DNA of 64,000 bases. Origin: Devosia sp. XK-2. Its GTDB lineage: Bacteria; Pseudomonadota; Alphaproteobacteria; Rhizobiales; Devosiaceae. The notes under the pieces were generated by a model. The model had not been told where the DNA came from. It did not search any database and was given only the letters and a program-made list of their open reading frames with translations. A program made the position numbers and the translations under genes. Where the stretch lies: positions 3,195,001 to 3,259,000 of the forward strand of contig NZ_CP146608.1 in the NCBI RefSeq assembly GCF_037113415.1. The letters are read 5' to 3'. Shown in pieces: positions 44,501 to 53,059 of this stretch; positions within the stretch are counted from its first letter, which is position 1; every line of letters begins with the position of its first letter.

Positions 44501-45454
44501 ATGCAGTCTTATCTCGATTTTGAAAAACCGGTCGCCGATCTCGAAGCTAAGATCGCCGAACTCAAGTCACTGGCACAGACCGATCAGGCTGTGTCCATCG
44601 ACGAAGAGGTCAACCGGCTGTCGGCCCGCGCCGACGAAGCGCTGGTCGAGATTTATCGCAAGCTGACGCCCTGGCAGAAGACGCAGGTGGCCCGCCATCC
44701 GCAGCGGCCGCATTTTTCCGACTATGTGTCGTCCCTGATCACCGAATGGACGCCGCTGGCCGGCGACCGCAAATTCGGCGAGGACGCAGCCCTGCAGGCA
44801 GGCTTTGGCCGCTTCAACGGCACGCCGGTTGCCGTGCTCGGCCAGGAAAAGGGCAATTCCACCGAAACGCGCCTCAAGCACAATTTCGGCATGGCCAATC
44901 CCGAAGGCTATCGCAAGGCCGTCCGCATCATGGAAATGGCCGACCGCTTCTCCATTCCCGTCATCTCCTTTGTCGATACCGCAGGCGCCTATCCCGGCAT
45001 CGGCGCCGAGGAGCGCGGCCAGGCCGAGGCCATCGCCCGCTCCACCGAAAAGGGCCTTGAACTGGGCGTGCCCAATATCGCCATCATCATCGGTGAAGGC
45101 GGCTCGGGCGGCGCCATTGCCATTGCCACGGCCAATCGCGTGCTGATGTTGGAAAATTCCATCTATTCGGTGATTTCGCCAGAAGCGGGCGCCTCGATCC
45201 TCTTCCGCGACGCGGCCCGCGCCCAGGATATGGCCACCGCTCAGAAGATCACCGCCCAGGACCTGCTTGGCTTTGGCGTCATTGACGCCATCATTCCCGA
45301 GCCGGCCGGCGGCGCCCATCGCCACCATGGCGCCATCATGGAGGCGACGCGAGGCGCCCTGGCCACCTTCCTCAAGGACTTCGCCGGCAAGTCGCGCCTC
45401 GAAACCCGCGAACACCGCCGCGAGAAATTCCTGGCCATCGGCACCAACCTTTAG
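44501..45454 (+). CDS. accA: Acetyl-CoA carboxylase carboxyltransferase subunit alpha
   Basis: The alpha part of the carboxyltransferase that makes malonyl-CoA for fatty acid synthesis; it works with AccD. At 317 residues it has the family's usual length. MQSYLDFEKPVADLEAKI is the typical start, so the ATG at 44501 is used rather than the one at 44480. SFVDTAGAYPGIGAEERGQA and IGEGGSGGAIAI form the oxyanion-hole segments. A T-tailed terminator follows at 45587-45607. Confidence 0.97.
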   Translation: MQSYLDFEKPVADLEAKIAELKSLAQTDQAVSIDEEVNRLSARADEALVEIYRKLTPWQKTQVARHPQRPHFSDYVSSLITEWTPLAGDRKFGEDAALQAGFGRFNGTPVAVLGQEKGNSTETRLKHNFGMANPEGYRKAVRIMEMADRFSIPVISFVDTAGAYPGIGAEERGQAEAIARSTEKGLELGVPNIAIIIGEGGSGGAIAIATANRVLMLENSIYSVISPEAGASILFRDAARAQDMATAQKITAQDLLGFGVIDAIIPEPAGGAHRHHGAIMEATRGALATFLKDFAGKSRLETREHRREKFLAIGTNL

Positions 45455-45586
45455 ATTGAGCAGCGCCTGTCGGACGCCCACAGGCAATCGCTCCACACAA
45501 CCGCGTGATCCGGCCCCGCTTCCGGCGCGCGCAGCGCCATGGTAAAGGCTTCGTTCACCGCAGCGGTTCATACTGCGCTAAGGTTC

Positions 45587-45607
45587 GCCCGATCGCCGGG
45601 CTTTTTT
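45587..45607 (+). terminator. accA intrinsic terminator
   Basis: 5-bp GCCCG/CGGGC arms with a 5-base loop, followed by six T. It is 133 bases past the accA stop and just before the L,D-transpeptidase gene. Confidence 0.75.
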
Positions 45608-45626
45608 AGTGACGGGCTGATTTCCT

Positions 45627-46631
45627 TTGACTGCCACCACCTTTAACCGCCTCGGTGCCTTCATCATCCTGGTCTGGCTGACGCTTGGCCTGGCCGCGTG
45701 CTCCAATTTCGTCAAGGGCGATAACAATCGCCACAATGTACCCCTCTCCAGCGGGGTTGTGCAGGGCCTGCGCAATATGGGCTCGTCACCCACCGACGGC
45801 ATGGTGGTGCGTATATTCAAGGAAGAGGCGGTGCTCGAGGTCTGGAAGAAGACCGCCGGAGGTACCTATCGGCTCTTTAAGACCTATGAGATTTGTGCCT
45901 ATTCGGGCGATCTCGGGCCCAAATTCAAGGAAGGCGACCGCCAGAGCCCGGAAGGCTTCTATACGATCACCCCGGGCCTGATGAACCCGCGCTCGAACTA
46001 TTACCTGGCCTTCAATACCGGCTTCCCAAACAAGTTCGATCGCGTCCATGGCCGCACCGGCTCGGACCTGATGGTGCATGGCGATTGCTCCTCGCGCGGC
46101 TGCTATGCCATGACCGATGCTGGCATTGCCGAAATCTACGCCCTGGCCCGAGAGAGCTTCAAGGGCGGCAATGCCAGCTTCCAGCTCCAGATTTTCCCCT
46201 TCCGCATGACCACGGCCAATATGGCCAAGCATGCCACCAGCCCGCATATGGACTTCTGGAAAGACATCAAGGAAGGCCATGACTATTTCGAGCTGACCAA
46301 GACGCCCCCGGTCTGGGACGTGTGCGAGAAGCAATATATCTTCAACCCCGCCAGCACCGGTCCGCTCGATGCCGCCGGCACCTGTCCGCCCTCGCAGCGC
46401 AATACCGCCTTGAGCGAGAAGCTCGCGGCCGACGAGGCGGACCTCGCCAATAAGGCCGAGGCGGCCAAGAAGGCGGAGGAGCGCAAGGCCGCCGAGGAGG
46501 CGGCGCTCAAGCAGCGCGGCGAGGCGGTCAACAATTTCTTCTCCGGCATTGGAGGTCTCTTCGGCAGCGGCACGCAAACCGGGGGCGAGGCAACCACAGG
46601 CATGCCCACGCCGGCCACCCAACGCCCCTGA
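45627..46631 (+). CDS. L,D-transpeptidase family lipoprotein (YkuD-type)
   Basis: A 334-residue lipoprotein: lipobox LAAC near residue 25 after a hydrophobic signal. The YkuD domain has the active-site pattern MVHGDCSSRGCYAM, where the last cysteine is the nucleophile. Such enzymes form 3-3 crosslinks or attach proteins to peptidoglycan. A C-terminal alanine/lysine-rich helix (about 275-300) probably spans to the cell wall or a partner. The start is TTG at 45627 with no strong ribosome-binding site, but the lipoprotein signal begins there. Confidence 0.88.
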   Translation: MTATTFNRLGAFIILVWLTLGLAACSNFVKGDNNRHNVPLSSGVVQGLRNMGSSPTDGMVVRIFKEEAVLEVWKKTAGGTYRLFKTYEICAYSGDLGPKFKEGDRQSPEGFYTITPGLMNPRSNYYLAFNTGFPNKFDRVHGRTGSDLMVHGDCSSRGCYAMTDAGIAEIYALARESFKGGNASFQLQIFPFRMTTANMAKHATSPHMDFWKDIKEGHDYFELTKTPPVWDVCEKQYIFNPASTGPLDAAGTCPPSQRNTALSEKLAADEADLANKAEAAKKAEERKAAEEAALKQRGEAVNNFFSGIGGLFGSGTQTGGEATTGMPTPATQRP

Positions 46632-46673
46632 CCGTCCGGTCCGCCGCCACCGGGCCCTTGTAAAGGTCAAAGT

Positions 46674-46693
46674 TCTGCCCCAGTTGGGGCAGA
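46674..46693. repeat. Perfect TCTGCCCC/GGGGCAGA hairpin
   Basis: 8-bp arms and a 4-base loop in the 92-base gap after the L,D-transpeptidase gene. No T tract. The same arm sequence appears in the hairpin at 28127-28153. Confidence 0.5.
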
Positions 46694-46723
46694 CTGCGGA
46701 CGGAAAAATCAAGGACGGCCCCG

Positions 46724-47395
46724 ATGGACCAGCCGGAAGGCAAAAAGCCGGATCGCGACACCCCTAATGGGGCGCTCGATGACCTGCGCCCGGCAACGCA
46801 GCGGCAAGAAAGTACCGCCCGGGAGCGGCCTGCCGGCGCCCGGCAACCGGTCCACCGCCCATCGCGCCTGCCTGGATTGTTGGCCTTTGCCGCCGTGCTG
46901 TTCGGCATTGCCGCCTTTGCCTTTGCCGGCTGGATCTACATCCAGGGGCAGCAGGAAATCATGCGCCTTTCGACCGAGTTGGCCCAATTGCGCGTCAGCC
47001 TCGATCTTTATGCCCGCAATGGCGGGGGCGGCGAAACGCTAGCCGAATTGCGCGACCGGCTGACCAACCTCGAAAAAGCGGCCGCGGGCAGCAATGTGCC
47101 GGCACCCGTCGCTTCCGCCATGCCCGCCGCTGCGCCGGCCGAAGCGAACCAGGACGACTGCCTGCCCGTTGGCATGCGGCTGCTTGTTGCCGCCGGCGAC
47201 ACCTATCCCGTCTGCGGCCAGTCCGCAGCGGTCAATGTCGGCTTTGTTGACAATGGCTATATCACCCTGGCCGACGGCACCTCCGTCGCCTCGGGCGGCA
47301 CCATGCCCCTGCCCGGCAGCGCCTGCACCATCGCTGTCACCTCCAGCGGCGATGAAGGCCTCACCGGCTATGCCGAAATCCGCGTGAGCTGCTGA
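46724..47395 (+). CDS. Membrane-anchored coiled-coil protein of unknown function
   Basis: A 223-residue protein. A basic/acidic cytoplasmic N terminus (about 1-47) is followed by one membrane helix (48-72), a periplasmic coiled-coil-like segment (IMRLSTELAQLRVSL and LRDRLTNLEKAA), an Ala/Pro linker, and a C-terminal ~70-residue domain with four cysteines likely forming two disulfides. No family is recognised. It follows the L,D-transpeptidase by 92 bases and may share its envelope role. It converges on the deaminase gene with a two-base gap. Confidence 0.7.
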   Translation: MDQPEGKKPDRDTPNGALDDLRPATQRQESTARERPAGARQPVHRPSRLPGLLAFAAVLFGIAAFAFAGWIYIQGQQEIMRLSTELAQLRVSLDLYARNGGGGETLAELRDRLTNLEKAAAGSNVPAPVASAMPAAAPAEANQDDCLPVGMRLLVAAGDTYPVCGQSAAVNVGFVDNGYITLADGTSVASGGTMPLPGSACTIAVTSSGDEGLTGYAEIRVSC

Positions 47396-47397
47396 GC

Positions 47398-47808
47398 TTA
47401 TCCGTCCTTGACCGGCTCCGGCCAAGCGTGCTCAGGCAAGAGTTCCGCGAGCGTCCTGCTCCGATCCTTTCCCAGAATGACCTGGGCTGAGAGGTTGGCA
47501 TCGTCCAATTGGCGCATGAAATCGCGACAGACGCCGCAAGGTGGCAGGACATGCAGAGAATTGGTCTCCGGGTCGCGCCAGACGGCCACAACTGACCGGA
47601 AGCGATACTCGCCCGCGCTGACCATGGCAGCCAGTGCGCTCCGCTCCGCGCAAAGCCCCCAACTGGACGTGTCCACACAGACGCCACCATAGATCTCGCC
47701 CCTGTCCGAGACCACCACGGCCCCCACATCGCCAATTAACCTGCCCGCGCCGGTCACATGGGGCTTGAGAAGCTGGCTGGCGCGATGGATGAGGTCCGAA
47801 TTGTCCAT
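47398..47808 (-). CDS. Cytidine deaminase-like protein
   Basis: A 136-residue zinc deaminase. The catalytic CAERSALAAM (zinc Cys and proton-shuttling Glu) and PPCGVCRDF (second and third zinc ligands) motifs are present. The small size fits tetrameric CDD or the blasticidin-S deaminase branch, and the substrate is not certain. It lies between a membrane protein and secA, without other pyrimidine salvage genes. Confidence 0.85.
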   Translation of the reverse strand: MDNSDLIHRASQLLKPHVTGAGRLIGDVGAVVVSDRGEIYGGVCVDTSSWGLCAERSALAAMVSAGEYRFRSVVAVWRDPETNSLHVLPPCGVCRDFMRQLDDANLSAQVILGKDRSRTLAELLPEHAWPEPVKDG

Positions 47809-47832
47809 AGGACGAAGCTAGCGCAAGCACCG

Positions 47833-47865
47833 AAAAACAAAAAGGGCGGCCCGAAGCCGCCCTTT
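47833..47865 (-). terminator. secA intrinsic terminator
   Basis: Perfect 10-bp arms AAAGGGCGGC and GCCGCCCTTT with a 5-base loop (47841-47865). On the minus strand T-rich TTTTTGTTTTT follows, directly after the secA stop at 47884. Confidence 0.92.
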
Positions 47866-47883
47866 GCATTTGTTTCATCTGCC

Positions 47884-50598
47884 TCAGGCGAAGGCGCCGT
47901 GGCAGTGCTTGAACTTCTTGCCCGATCCGCAGGGGCAGGGCGCATTGCGCGACACGCCCACCAGCAGTTTCGGGTCCACTGGCGGCAGTCCGTCGCGGCT
48001 GGCCACATCGTCGCCGGTCGCATCGTTCTCGCCGGTCAGCGGATCGATATGGGTTTCGGTGAGCTTACTGAGGTCCAGCGCCGGCTGCGGCGGCGGCTCG
48101 GGCTGGCGGATCTGCAGTTCCACATGGCTGATCTGGGTTGTGACCAGCTCGCGCAGATTGCCCAGCATGGCCTGGAACAGCTCATAGGCTTCCTGCTTAT
48201 ATTCGTTGAGCGGATCGCGCTGGGCGATGCCGCGCCAGCCCACGACCTTGGAGAGGTGATCGAGCATGACCAGATGCTCGCGCCAGAGGCCGTCCACCGA
48301 TTGCAGCAGGATCGATTTTTCCACCTGGCGCATGATGGAAGGCGAATATTTCTCGGACTTGGCGGCGATATGGGCGTCGGCAGTCTCGCGAATGCGCTGT
48401 TCGACCGTTTCGGCATCGATGCCATCCTCGGCCGCCCAGTCGGCAGCCGGAATATCGATATTGAGGTAGGTCTTGGCCGCCGCGGCAAGCTGTTCGGTAT
48501 TCCACTGCTCGGGATAGGAGCGCGGCGGAATGGCCTTGGCGACGATGTTCTCGACCACGTCATGCCGCATTTCGGCAATGGTCTCGCTCACATCCTCTTC
48601 ATCCATGAATTCGAGACGCTGCTCGAAGATCACCTTGCGCTGATCGTTCATCACATCGTCGTATTTCAGGATGTTCTTGCGGATGTCGAAATTGCGCGCC
48701 TCGACCTTGCCCTGCGCCCGCTCGATGGCCTTGGTGACCCAGGGATGGGTAATGCTCTCGCCTTGCTCAAGGCCCAGCTTGCCCAGCATGGAATCCATCG
48801 AATCCACCGGGAAGATGCGCATCAGGTCATCCTGAAGCGAGAGGAAGAATTTCGAATGGCCCGGATCGCCCTGGCGACCGGAACGGCCGCGCAACTGATT
48901 GTCGATGCGGCGGCTTTCATGCCGCTCGGTACCGATCACCATCAGCCCGCCCGCGGCCAGCGCCTTTTGCTTGTCCTCGGCAATCCTGACCTTGATCTCG
49001 GCAATCTTGGCCTCGCGTGCCTCGCCCTCGAGTTCGCCGGTCTCGCGCTGAATACGCATTTCCAGGTTACCGCCGAGCTGAATATCGGTACCGCGACCAG
49101 CCATATTGGTGGCAATGGTAATGGCCCCGGGCAGGCCCGCATCGGCCACGATAAAGGCTTCCTGCTCGTGGTGCCGCGCATTGAGCACATTCATGGTGCC
49201 CACATTCTTCTTGCGCAGCAACTCGGCCAGCATTTCCGACTTCTCGATCGAGGTCGTGCCCACCAGCACCGGCTGCCCGCGCTCCTGGCATTCCTTGATC
49301 AGATCGGCAATGGCCTCGAACTTTTCCTCGGCCGTGCGATAGATCGCATCGTCTTCATCGATACGCTGGACGGGCAGGTTGGTCGGCACCGTGGTGACGC
49401 CCAGCCCGTAGATATCGGCAAATTCCTCCGCCTCGGTCGCCGCCGTACCGGTCATGCCGGCCAGCTTCTTGTAGAGACGGAAATAGTTCTGGAAGGTGAT
49501 CGAGGCCAGCGTCTGGTTTTCGGCCTGGATCTTGACCTGTTCCTTGGCCTCGAGCGCCTGGTGCAGGCCCTCCGAATAGCGGCGGCCCGGCATCATGCGG
49601 CCGGAAAATTCGTCGATGATCACCACTTCGCCGCCTTCGGGCGTCTGGCGAACGATATAGTCCTTGTCCTTGCGGAACAGCTTGTGGGCCCTGAGCGCCG
49701 AATTGGCATGGTGCACCAGCGCCACATTTTCCACGTCATACATGGAGCCGCCGCGCAATAGGCCCGCTTCGCCCAGCGCCGCTTCGAGCTTTTCAACGCC
49801 CTGGTCGGTAAAGGTGGCGGCGCGGTGCTTTTCATCGAGCTCGTAATCGCCCTCGCCAATCACCCCGATCAACTGATCGATCTTGACGTAAAGCTCGGAC
49901 CGGTCCTCCGACGGGCCCGAAATGATCAGCGGCGTGCGCGCCTCATCAATCAGGATCGAGTCCACTTCGTCGACAATGGCGAATTCATGCCCGCGCTGCA
50001 CCATCTGGGCGCGGGTATATTTCATATTGTCGCGCAGATAGTCGAAGCCGAGCTCATTATTGGTGCCATAGGTGATATCGGCCGCATAAGCCGCCTTGCG
50101 CTCGGCATCGTTGAGGCCATGCACGATCACGCCATAGCTCAGACCCAGGAAATTATAGATCTGGCCCATCCACTGGGCGTCGCGCCTGACCAGGTAATCA
50201 TTGACCGTGACCAGATGCGCGCCCTTGCCAGTCAGCGCATTAAGATACATGGGCAGGGTCGCCACCAGCGTCTTGCCCTCACCGGTGCGCATTTCGGCAA
50301 TGGACCGGTCATTCATCACCATGCCGCCGATGAGCTGCACGTCGAAATGCCGCATCCCCAGAACGCGCTTGGACGCTTCACGCACCGTGGCAAAGGCCGG
50401 AACGACCAGATCGTCGAGCTTGGCGCCCTGTTCGAGCTGCGCCTTGAACTCGGCGGTCCGCGCCTTGAGCGCATCGTCGCTGAGCTTGGCCAGTTCCGGC
50501 TCCAGCGCATTGATCGCTGCCACTTTGCCCTGATATCGCTTGACCTGCCTGTCCGAGGTCGTCCCGAATATCTTTCGGGCCAGCGCAGCAAGTGCCAT
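47884..50598 (-). CDS. secA: Preprotein translocase ATPase SecA
   Basis: The motor of the Sec export pathway, 904 residues. Walker [14 protein letters not shown] is near residue 103, the [15 protein letters not shown] motif near 216, and the C-terminal zinc-binding [14 protein letters not shown] binds SecB. The ATG at 50598 gives [13 protein letters not shown], a usual SecA start for the group. It has its own terminator and a long leader with structured elements. It diverges from the parvulin gene, a pairing that links export with periplasmic folding. Confidence 0.99.
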   Translation of the reverse strand: MALAALARKIFGTTSDRQVKRYQGKVAAINALEPELAKLSDDALKARTAEFKAQLEQGAKLDDLVVPAFATVREASKRVLGMRHFDVQLIGGMVMNDRSIAEMRTGEGKTLVATLPMYLNALTGKGAHLVTVNDYLVRRDAQWMGQIYNFLGLSYGVIVHGLNDAERKAAYAADITYGTNNELGFDYLRDNMKYTRAQMVQRGHEFAIVDEVDSILIDEARTPLIISGPSEDRSELYVKIDQLIGVIGEGDYELDEKHRAATFTDQGVEKLEAALGEAGLLRGGSMYDVENVALVHHANSALRAHKLFRKDKDYIVRQTPEGGEVVIIDEFSGRMMPGRRYSEGLHQALEAKEQVKIQAENQTLASITFQNYFRLYKKLAGMTGTAATEAEEFADIYGLGVTTVPTNLPVQRIDEDDAIYRTAEEKFEAIADLIKECQERGQPVLVGTTSIEKSEMLAELLRKKNVGTMNVLNARHHEQEAFIVADAGLPGAITIATNMAGRGTDIQLGGNLEMRIQRETGELEGEAREAKIAEIKVRIAEDKQKALAAGGLMVIGTERHESRRIDNQLRGRSGRQGDPGHSKFFLSLQDDLMRIFPVDSMDSMLGKLGLEQGESITHPWVTKAIERAQGKVEARNFDIRKNILKYDDVMNDQRKVIFEQRLEFMDEEDVSETIAEMRHDVVENIVAKAIPPRSYPEQWNTEQLAAAAKTYLNIDIPAADWAAEDGIDAETVEQRIRETADAHIAAKSEKYSPSIMRQVEKSILLQSVDGLWREHLVMLDHLSKVVGWRGIAQRDPLNEYKQEAYELFQAMLGNLRELVTTQISHVELQIRQPEPPPQPALDLSKLTETHIDPLTGENDATGDDVASRDGLPPVDPKLLVGVSRNAPCPCGSGKKFKHCHGAFA

Positions 50599-51020
50599 TG
50601 TTTTACGGTCCTTTGTTTGTGAGCGGCGGGACGATGGGGCGGGCGGCCTGCATTTTCAATGCGGGCTCTGGCGAGCCCCGTTTCGCCTCGTCACAACTTG
50701 GGGAACTCCTTGCGGTTCCCGCTTGCGGATAATTGCATGGTTCCCGCCGGGCTTTTGGGCCCATGGGCGGTCCCACGTTCAATGAAAAAGCGGCTGAGAT
50801 GTAAGAGTGGGTGTCAGGCTTGTCAACGTATCGGAAATGGGCCACACCTTCCCCACCCCAGCGGCCAGGCGAGCAAACCGCGCTTGCAATGACACTTGAG
50901 TGAGCGCCGCACTGCCGGGCACATTTTGGCCCCCTTGCCATGCGAGCGGGATGCCGGAAAATTCTGATCACGCCGGCCTTGCCTTCAAAAAAGGCCCGCC
51001 AAGGAGACACGTTTATCGCC
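50599..51020. other. 422-base gap between divergent secA and ppiC-type genes
   Basis: No gene found. It holds both promoters. Notable pieces: hairpin GGGCTC/GAGCCC (50663-50678), an inverted repeat GGGAAC/GTTCCC (50701-50720), and GGTTCCCGC repeated at 50714-50722 and 50739-50747. AAAGGA lies before the secA ATG, and AAGGAG at 51001-51006 lies before the ppiC ATG at an unusually long 14-base spacing. Confidence 0.55.
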
Positions 51021-51962
51021 ATGTCCCATTCGACCCAGCGCCTCCTGCGCGCCGCCAGCCTCGCTGTCCTGCTGGCCGCCGCTCCCGCTCTTAGTGCCTT
51101 TGCCCAAGACGCCGCCGGCCAGCCCGCTGAACCCGCCGCCACCGAACCGGCTCCCGTCGATCCCTCCACTGTGGTCGCCACTATTGGCGAGGAGACCATT
51201 ACCGAGGGCGATCTGGCCTTTGCCGCCGAAGACATGGCCCAGGACCTGGCGCAGATGCCGCCCGAGGAGCGCCGCGCTTTCCTCGTTCGCATCCTGATTG
51301 ACATGAAGGTGATGTCCGCCGCCGCCCGCAAGGCCGGCATGGACCAGACCGAAATCTTCGCCCAGCGCCGCGAATATCTTGAGGAGCGCGCCCTCAGGCG
51401 CGCCTATTTCGCCGAGGCCATTGCCGGTGCCGTCACCGAGGATGCCATCCGCGCCGAATATGACACCTTTGTCCAGGGCTTCCAGCCGACCGAAGAAGTG
51501 CGCGCCAGCCACATTCTGGTGGAAACTGAGGAAGAGGCCAATACGCTCAAGGCAGAGCTCGATGGCGGCGCCGATTTTGCCAGCCTCGCCCGTGAACATT
51601 CCATCGATCCGGGCGCGGCCAATGGCGGCGATCTGGGCTTTTTCGGCCGCGGCATGATGGTCAGGCCCTTCGAGGAAGCCGCCTTCGCCCTGGAACAGGG
51701 CGCCATTTCCGATCCGGTGCAGTCCCAGTTCGGTTGGCACATCATCAAGCTGGAAGAAAAGCGCCAGTCCGCCCCGCCCGCCTTTGAACAGGTGGCCCCG
51801 CAAATTCAGAACCAGCTTTTGATGCGCATCTTCACCGAAAAGGTCGATGAGCTGATGGCCGGCGTCGAGGTCAATATCCAGGACTCCGAGCTCAAGGCCA
51901 AGTTCGATGCCCAGGAAGCCGCAGAAAATGCGGCCGCCGAAGGCGAAGCGGCGCAGCAGTAA
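51021..51962 (+). CDS. Parvulin-type peptidylprolyl isomerase (PpiC/SurA-like)
   Basis: A 313-residue periplasmic foldase. A signal peptide (residues 1-29, cleavage after AFA) is followed by a helical chaperone part and the parvulin domain, with VRASHILVETEEEA near residue 163 and the SIDPGAANGGDLGFFGRGMM segment. It assists folding of exported proteins. The ATG at 51021 is chosen because the signal peptide begins there. A T-tailed terminator follows. Confidence 0.93.
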   Translation: MSHSTQRLLRAASLAVLLAAAPALSAFAQDAAGQPAEPAATEPAPVDPSTVVATIGEETITEGDLAFAAEDMAQDLAQMPPEERRAFLVRILIDMKVMSAAARKAGMDQTEIFAQRREYLEERALRRAYFAEAIAGAVTEDAIRAEYDTFVQGFQPTEEVRASHILVETEEEANTLKAELDGGADFASLAREHSIDPGAANGGDLGFFGRGMMVRPFEEAAFALEQGAISDPVQSQFGWHIIKLEEKRQSAPPAFEQVAPQIQNQLLMRIFTEKVDELMAGVEVNIQDSELKAKFDAQEAAENAAAEGEAAQQ

Positions 51963-51983
51963 TCTGCGCCCGGCAAATTCCGC

Positions 51984-52015
51984 GCCACCCGGTTTTAATC
52001 GGGTGGCTTTTTATT
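51984..52015 (+). terminator. Terminator after the parvulin gene
   Basis: Perfect 8-bp arms GCCACCCG and CGGGTGGC with an 8-base AT-rich loop, followed by TTTTTATT. It overlaps the end of the convergent TetR gene. Confidence 0.88.
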
Positions 52016-52634
52016 TGGCCCCCTTATAGCCAGCGCAGCCCATCAGCACCCCGTCGACCACCCCATCGATGACCTTCATGGCCTCATCGACCCGGCCGAT
52101 CAACAATTGGTGCCAGGCGAACGAAACGATCATGTCAACGATCAGCTCGCCATCGACCTCCGCCCCCACTTCGCCGCGCGCCTTGGCCCGGTCCACAATC
52201 ACCGCCGTGGCCTTCTTGCGTTCCGCTTGATAGGCAAAGAGCACGGCCGCAGCGTCCGGATCGCTTTGGGCCTCCGCGATGATCGCCCGATAGACCAGGC
52301 CGCAAAGGCTGTCTTTCCAGAAGCCCAGGAGATGGTTTTCGAGCAGCGCAACGAGATCGCCGCGCAGAGTGCCGGTATCGGGAAAGCCGCGCGTATTCTT
52401 GAAGCGCTTATAGACGTCCAGCATCAATGCGGTGCGGTTGGGCCACCAGCGATAGATGGTGGGCTTGCCCGCACGCGCCCGCCGCGCCACTGCCTCGATG
52501 GAAAAGCCGCCTATGCCGCTCTCCTGCAGCACGGCCTGCGCCGCATCGAGAATGGCTTCCTGGCTGGCCGGATTGCGCCGCGCACCGATTGAGCGGCGGG
52601 CGCCGTCCTCTGTGTCTTCAATGCTCGTGTCCAT
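52011..52634 (-). CDS. TetR family transcriptional regulator
   Basis: A 207-residue repressor. The N-terminal HTH is clear: ILDAAQAVLQESGIGGFSIE, then AGKPTIYRWWPNRTALM. A C-terminal helical ligand-binding domain follows. The ATG at 52634 is chosen; the frame extends upstream through the operator region but without TetR-like residues. It diverges from a small membrane-protein gene and the gap holds two inverted repeats, so it likely controls that gene and itself. Confidence 0.92.
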   Translation of the reverse strand: MDTSIEDTEDGARRSIGARRNPASQEAILDAAQAVLQESGIGGFSIEAVARRARAGKPTIYRWWPNRTALMLDVYKRFKNTRGFPDTGTLRGDLVALLENHLLGFWKDSLCGLVYRAIIAEAQSDPDAAAVLFAYQAERKKATAVIVDRAKARGEVGAEVDGELIVDMIVSFAWHQLLIGRVDEAMKVIDGVVDGVLMGCAGYKGAK

Positions 52635-52673
52635 GGCCTCAATATGGGCCAAAACCACTCCAAAGAAAAGACT

Positions 52674-52719
52674 TGAACGAAACGGCTCGTTTCGATATAT
52701 AACGGAACGTACCGTTTCG
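52674..52719 (+). promoter_or_regulatory. TetR operators and promoter
   Basis: Palindrome CGAAACGGCTCGTTTCG (52678-52694; arms CGAAAC/GTTTCG) and a second with arms AACGG/CCGTT (52701-52716) share the AACGG core. They overlap a plus-strand promoter with -35 TTGAAC (52674-52679) and -10 TATATA (52696-52701), spacer 16. A repressor bound here would block the small membrane-protein gene. Confidence 0.65.
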
Positions 52720-52732
52720 ATTGGAGCCTTCC

Positions 52733-52963
52733 ATGCCATTTGCCTCCCGTGCCCGTATGGCGTTTCTGATGAGCTTTGCCGTCTATCCCATCGTGGTTGT
52801 CTATGCCACGCTGGTCAGTGTCCTGACCCCCGGTTGGGAATTCTGGCAGCGCAGCTTCATCATTGTGCCGCTCATGGCCACCACCATTGTCTTTTTCATC
52901 GTCCCCTTCATCACCTCCCGCTTCGGCGCCTTTATCGCCGGAAAAAAGAAACTGGCCGCCTGA
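52733..52963 (+). CDS. Small two-helix membrane protein (DUF2798-like)
   Basis: A 76-residue protein with two membrane helices (about residues 9-32 and 42-63). It resembles the short DUF2798-type family, often placed next to TetR genes. The ATG at 52733 follows GGAG. It is the probable target of the divergent TetR. It may be involved in stress or drug response, but this is only by context. The BCCT gene follows 96 bases later. Confidence 0.72.
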   Translation: MPFASRARMAFLMSFAVYPIVVVYATLVSVLTPGWEFWQRSFIIVPLMATTIVFFIVPFITSRFGAFIAGKKKLAA

Positions 52964-53059
52964 AGGCCGGAAGCAGCGGAACCATCTGCGCCCCCACCCA
53001 TTCAAACTTTCGGGGCCCGGCTAACTTGCCGGTCCCTGAGGTCATTTTCGGGGGGCATT

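Noticed and set aside
47758..49761. 667-codon plus-strand frame opposite secA
   Set aside because: Antisense shadow of secA, rich in His, Leu and Gly without domains.
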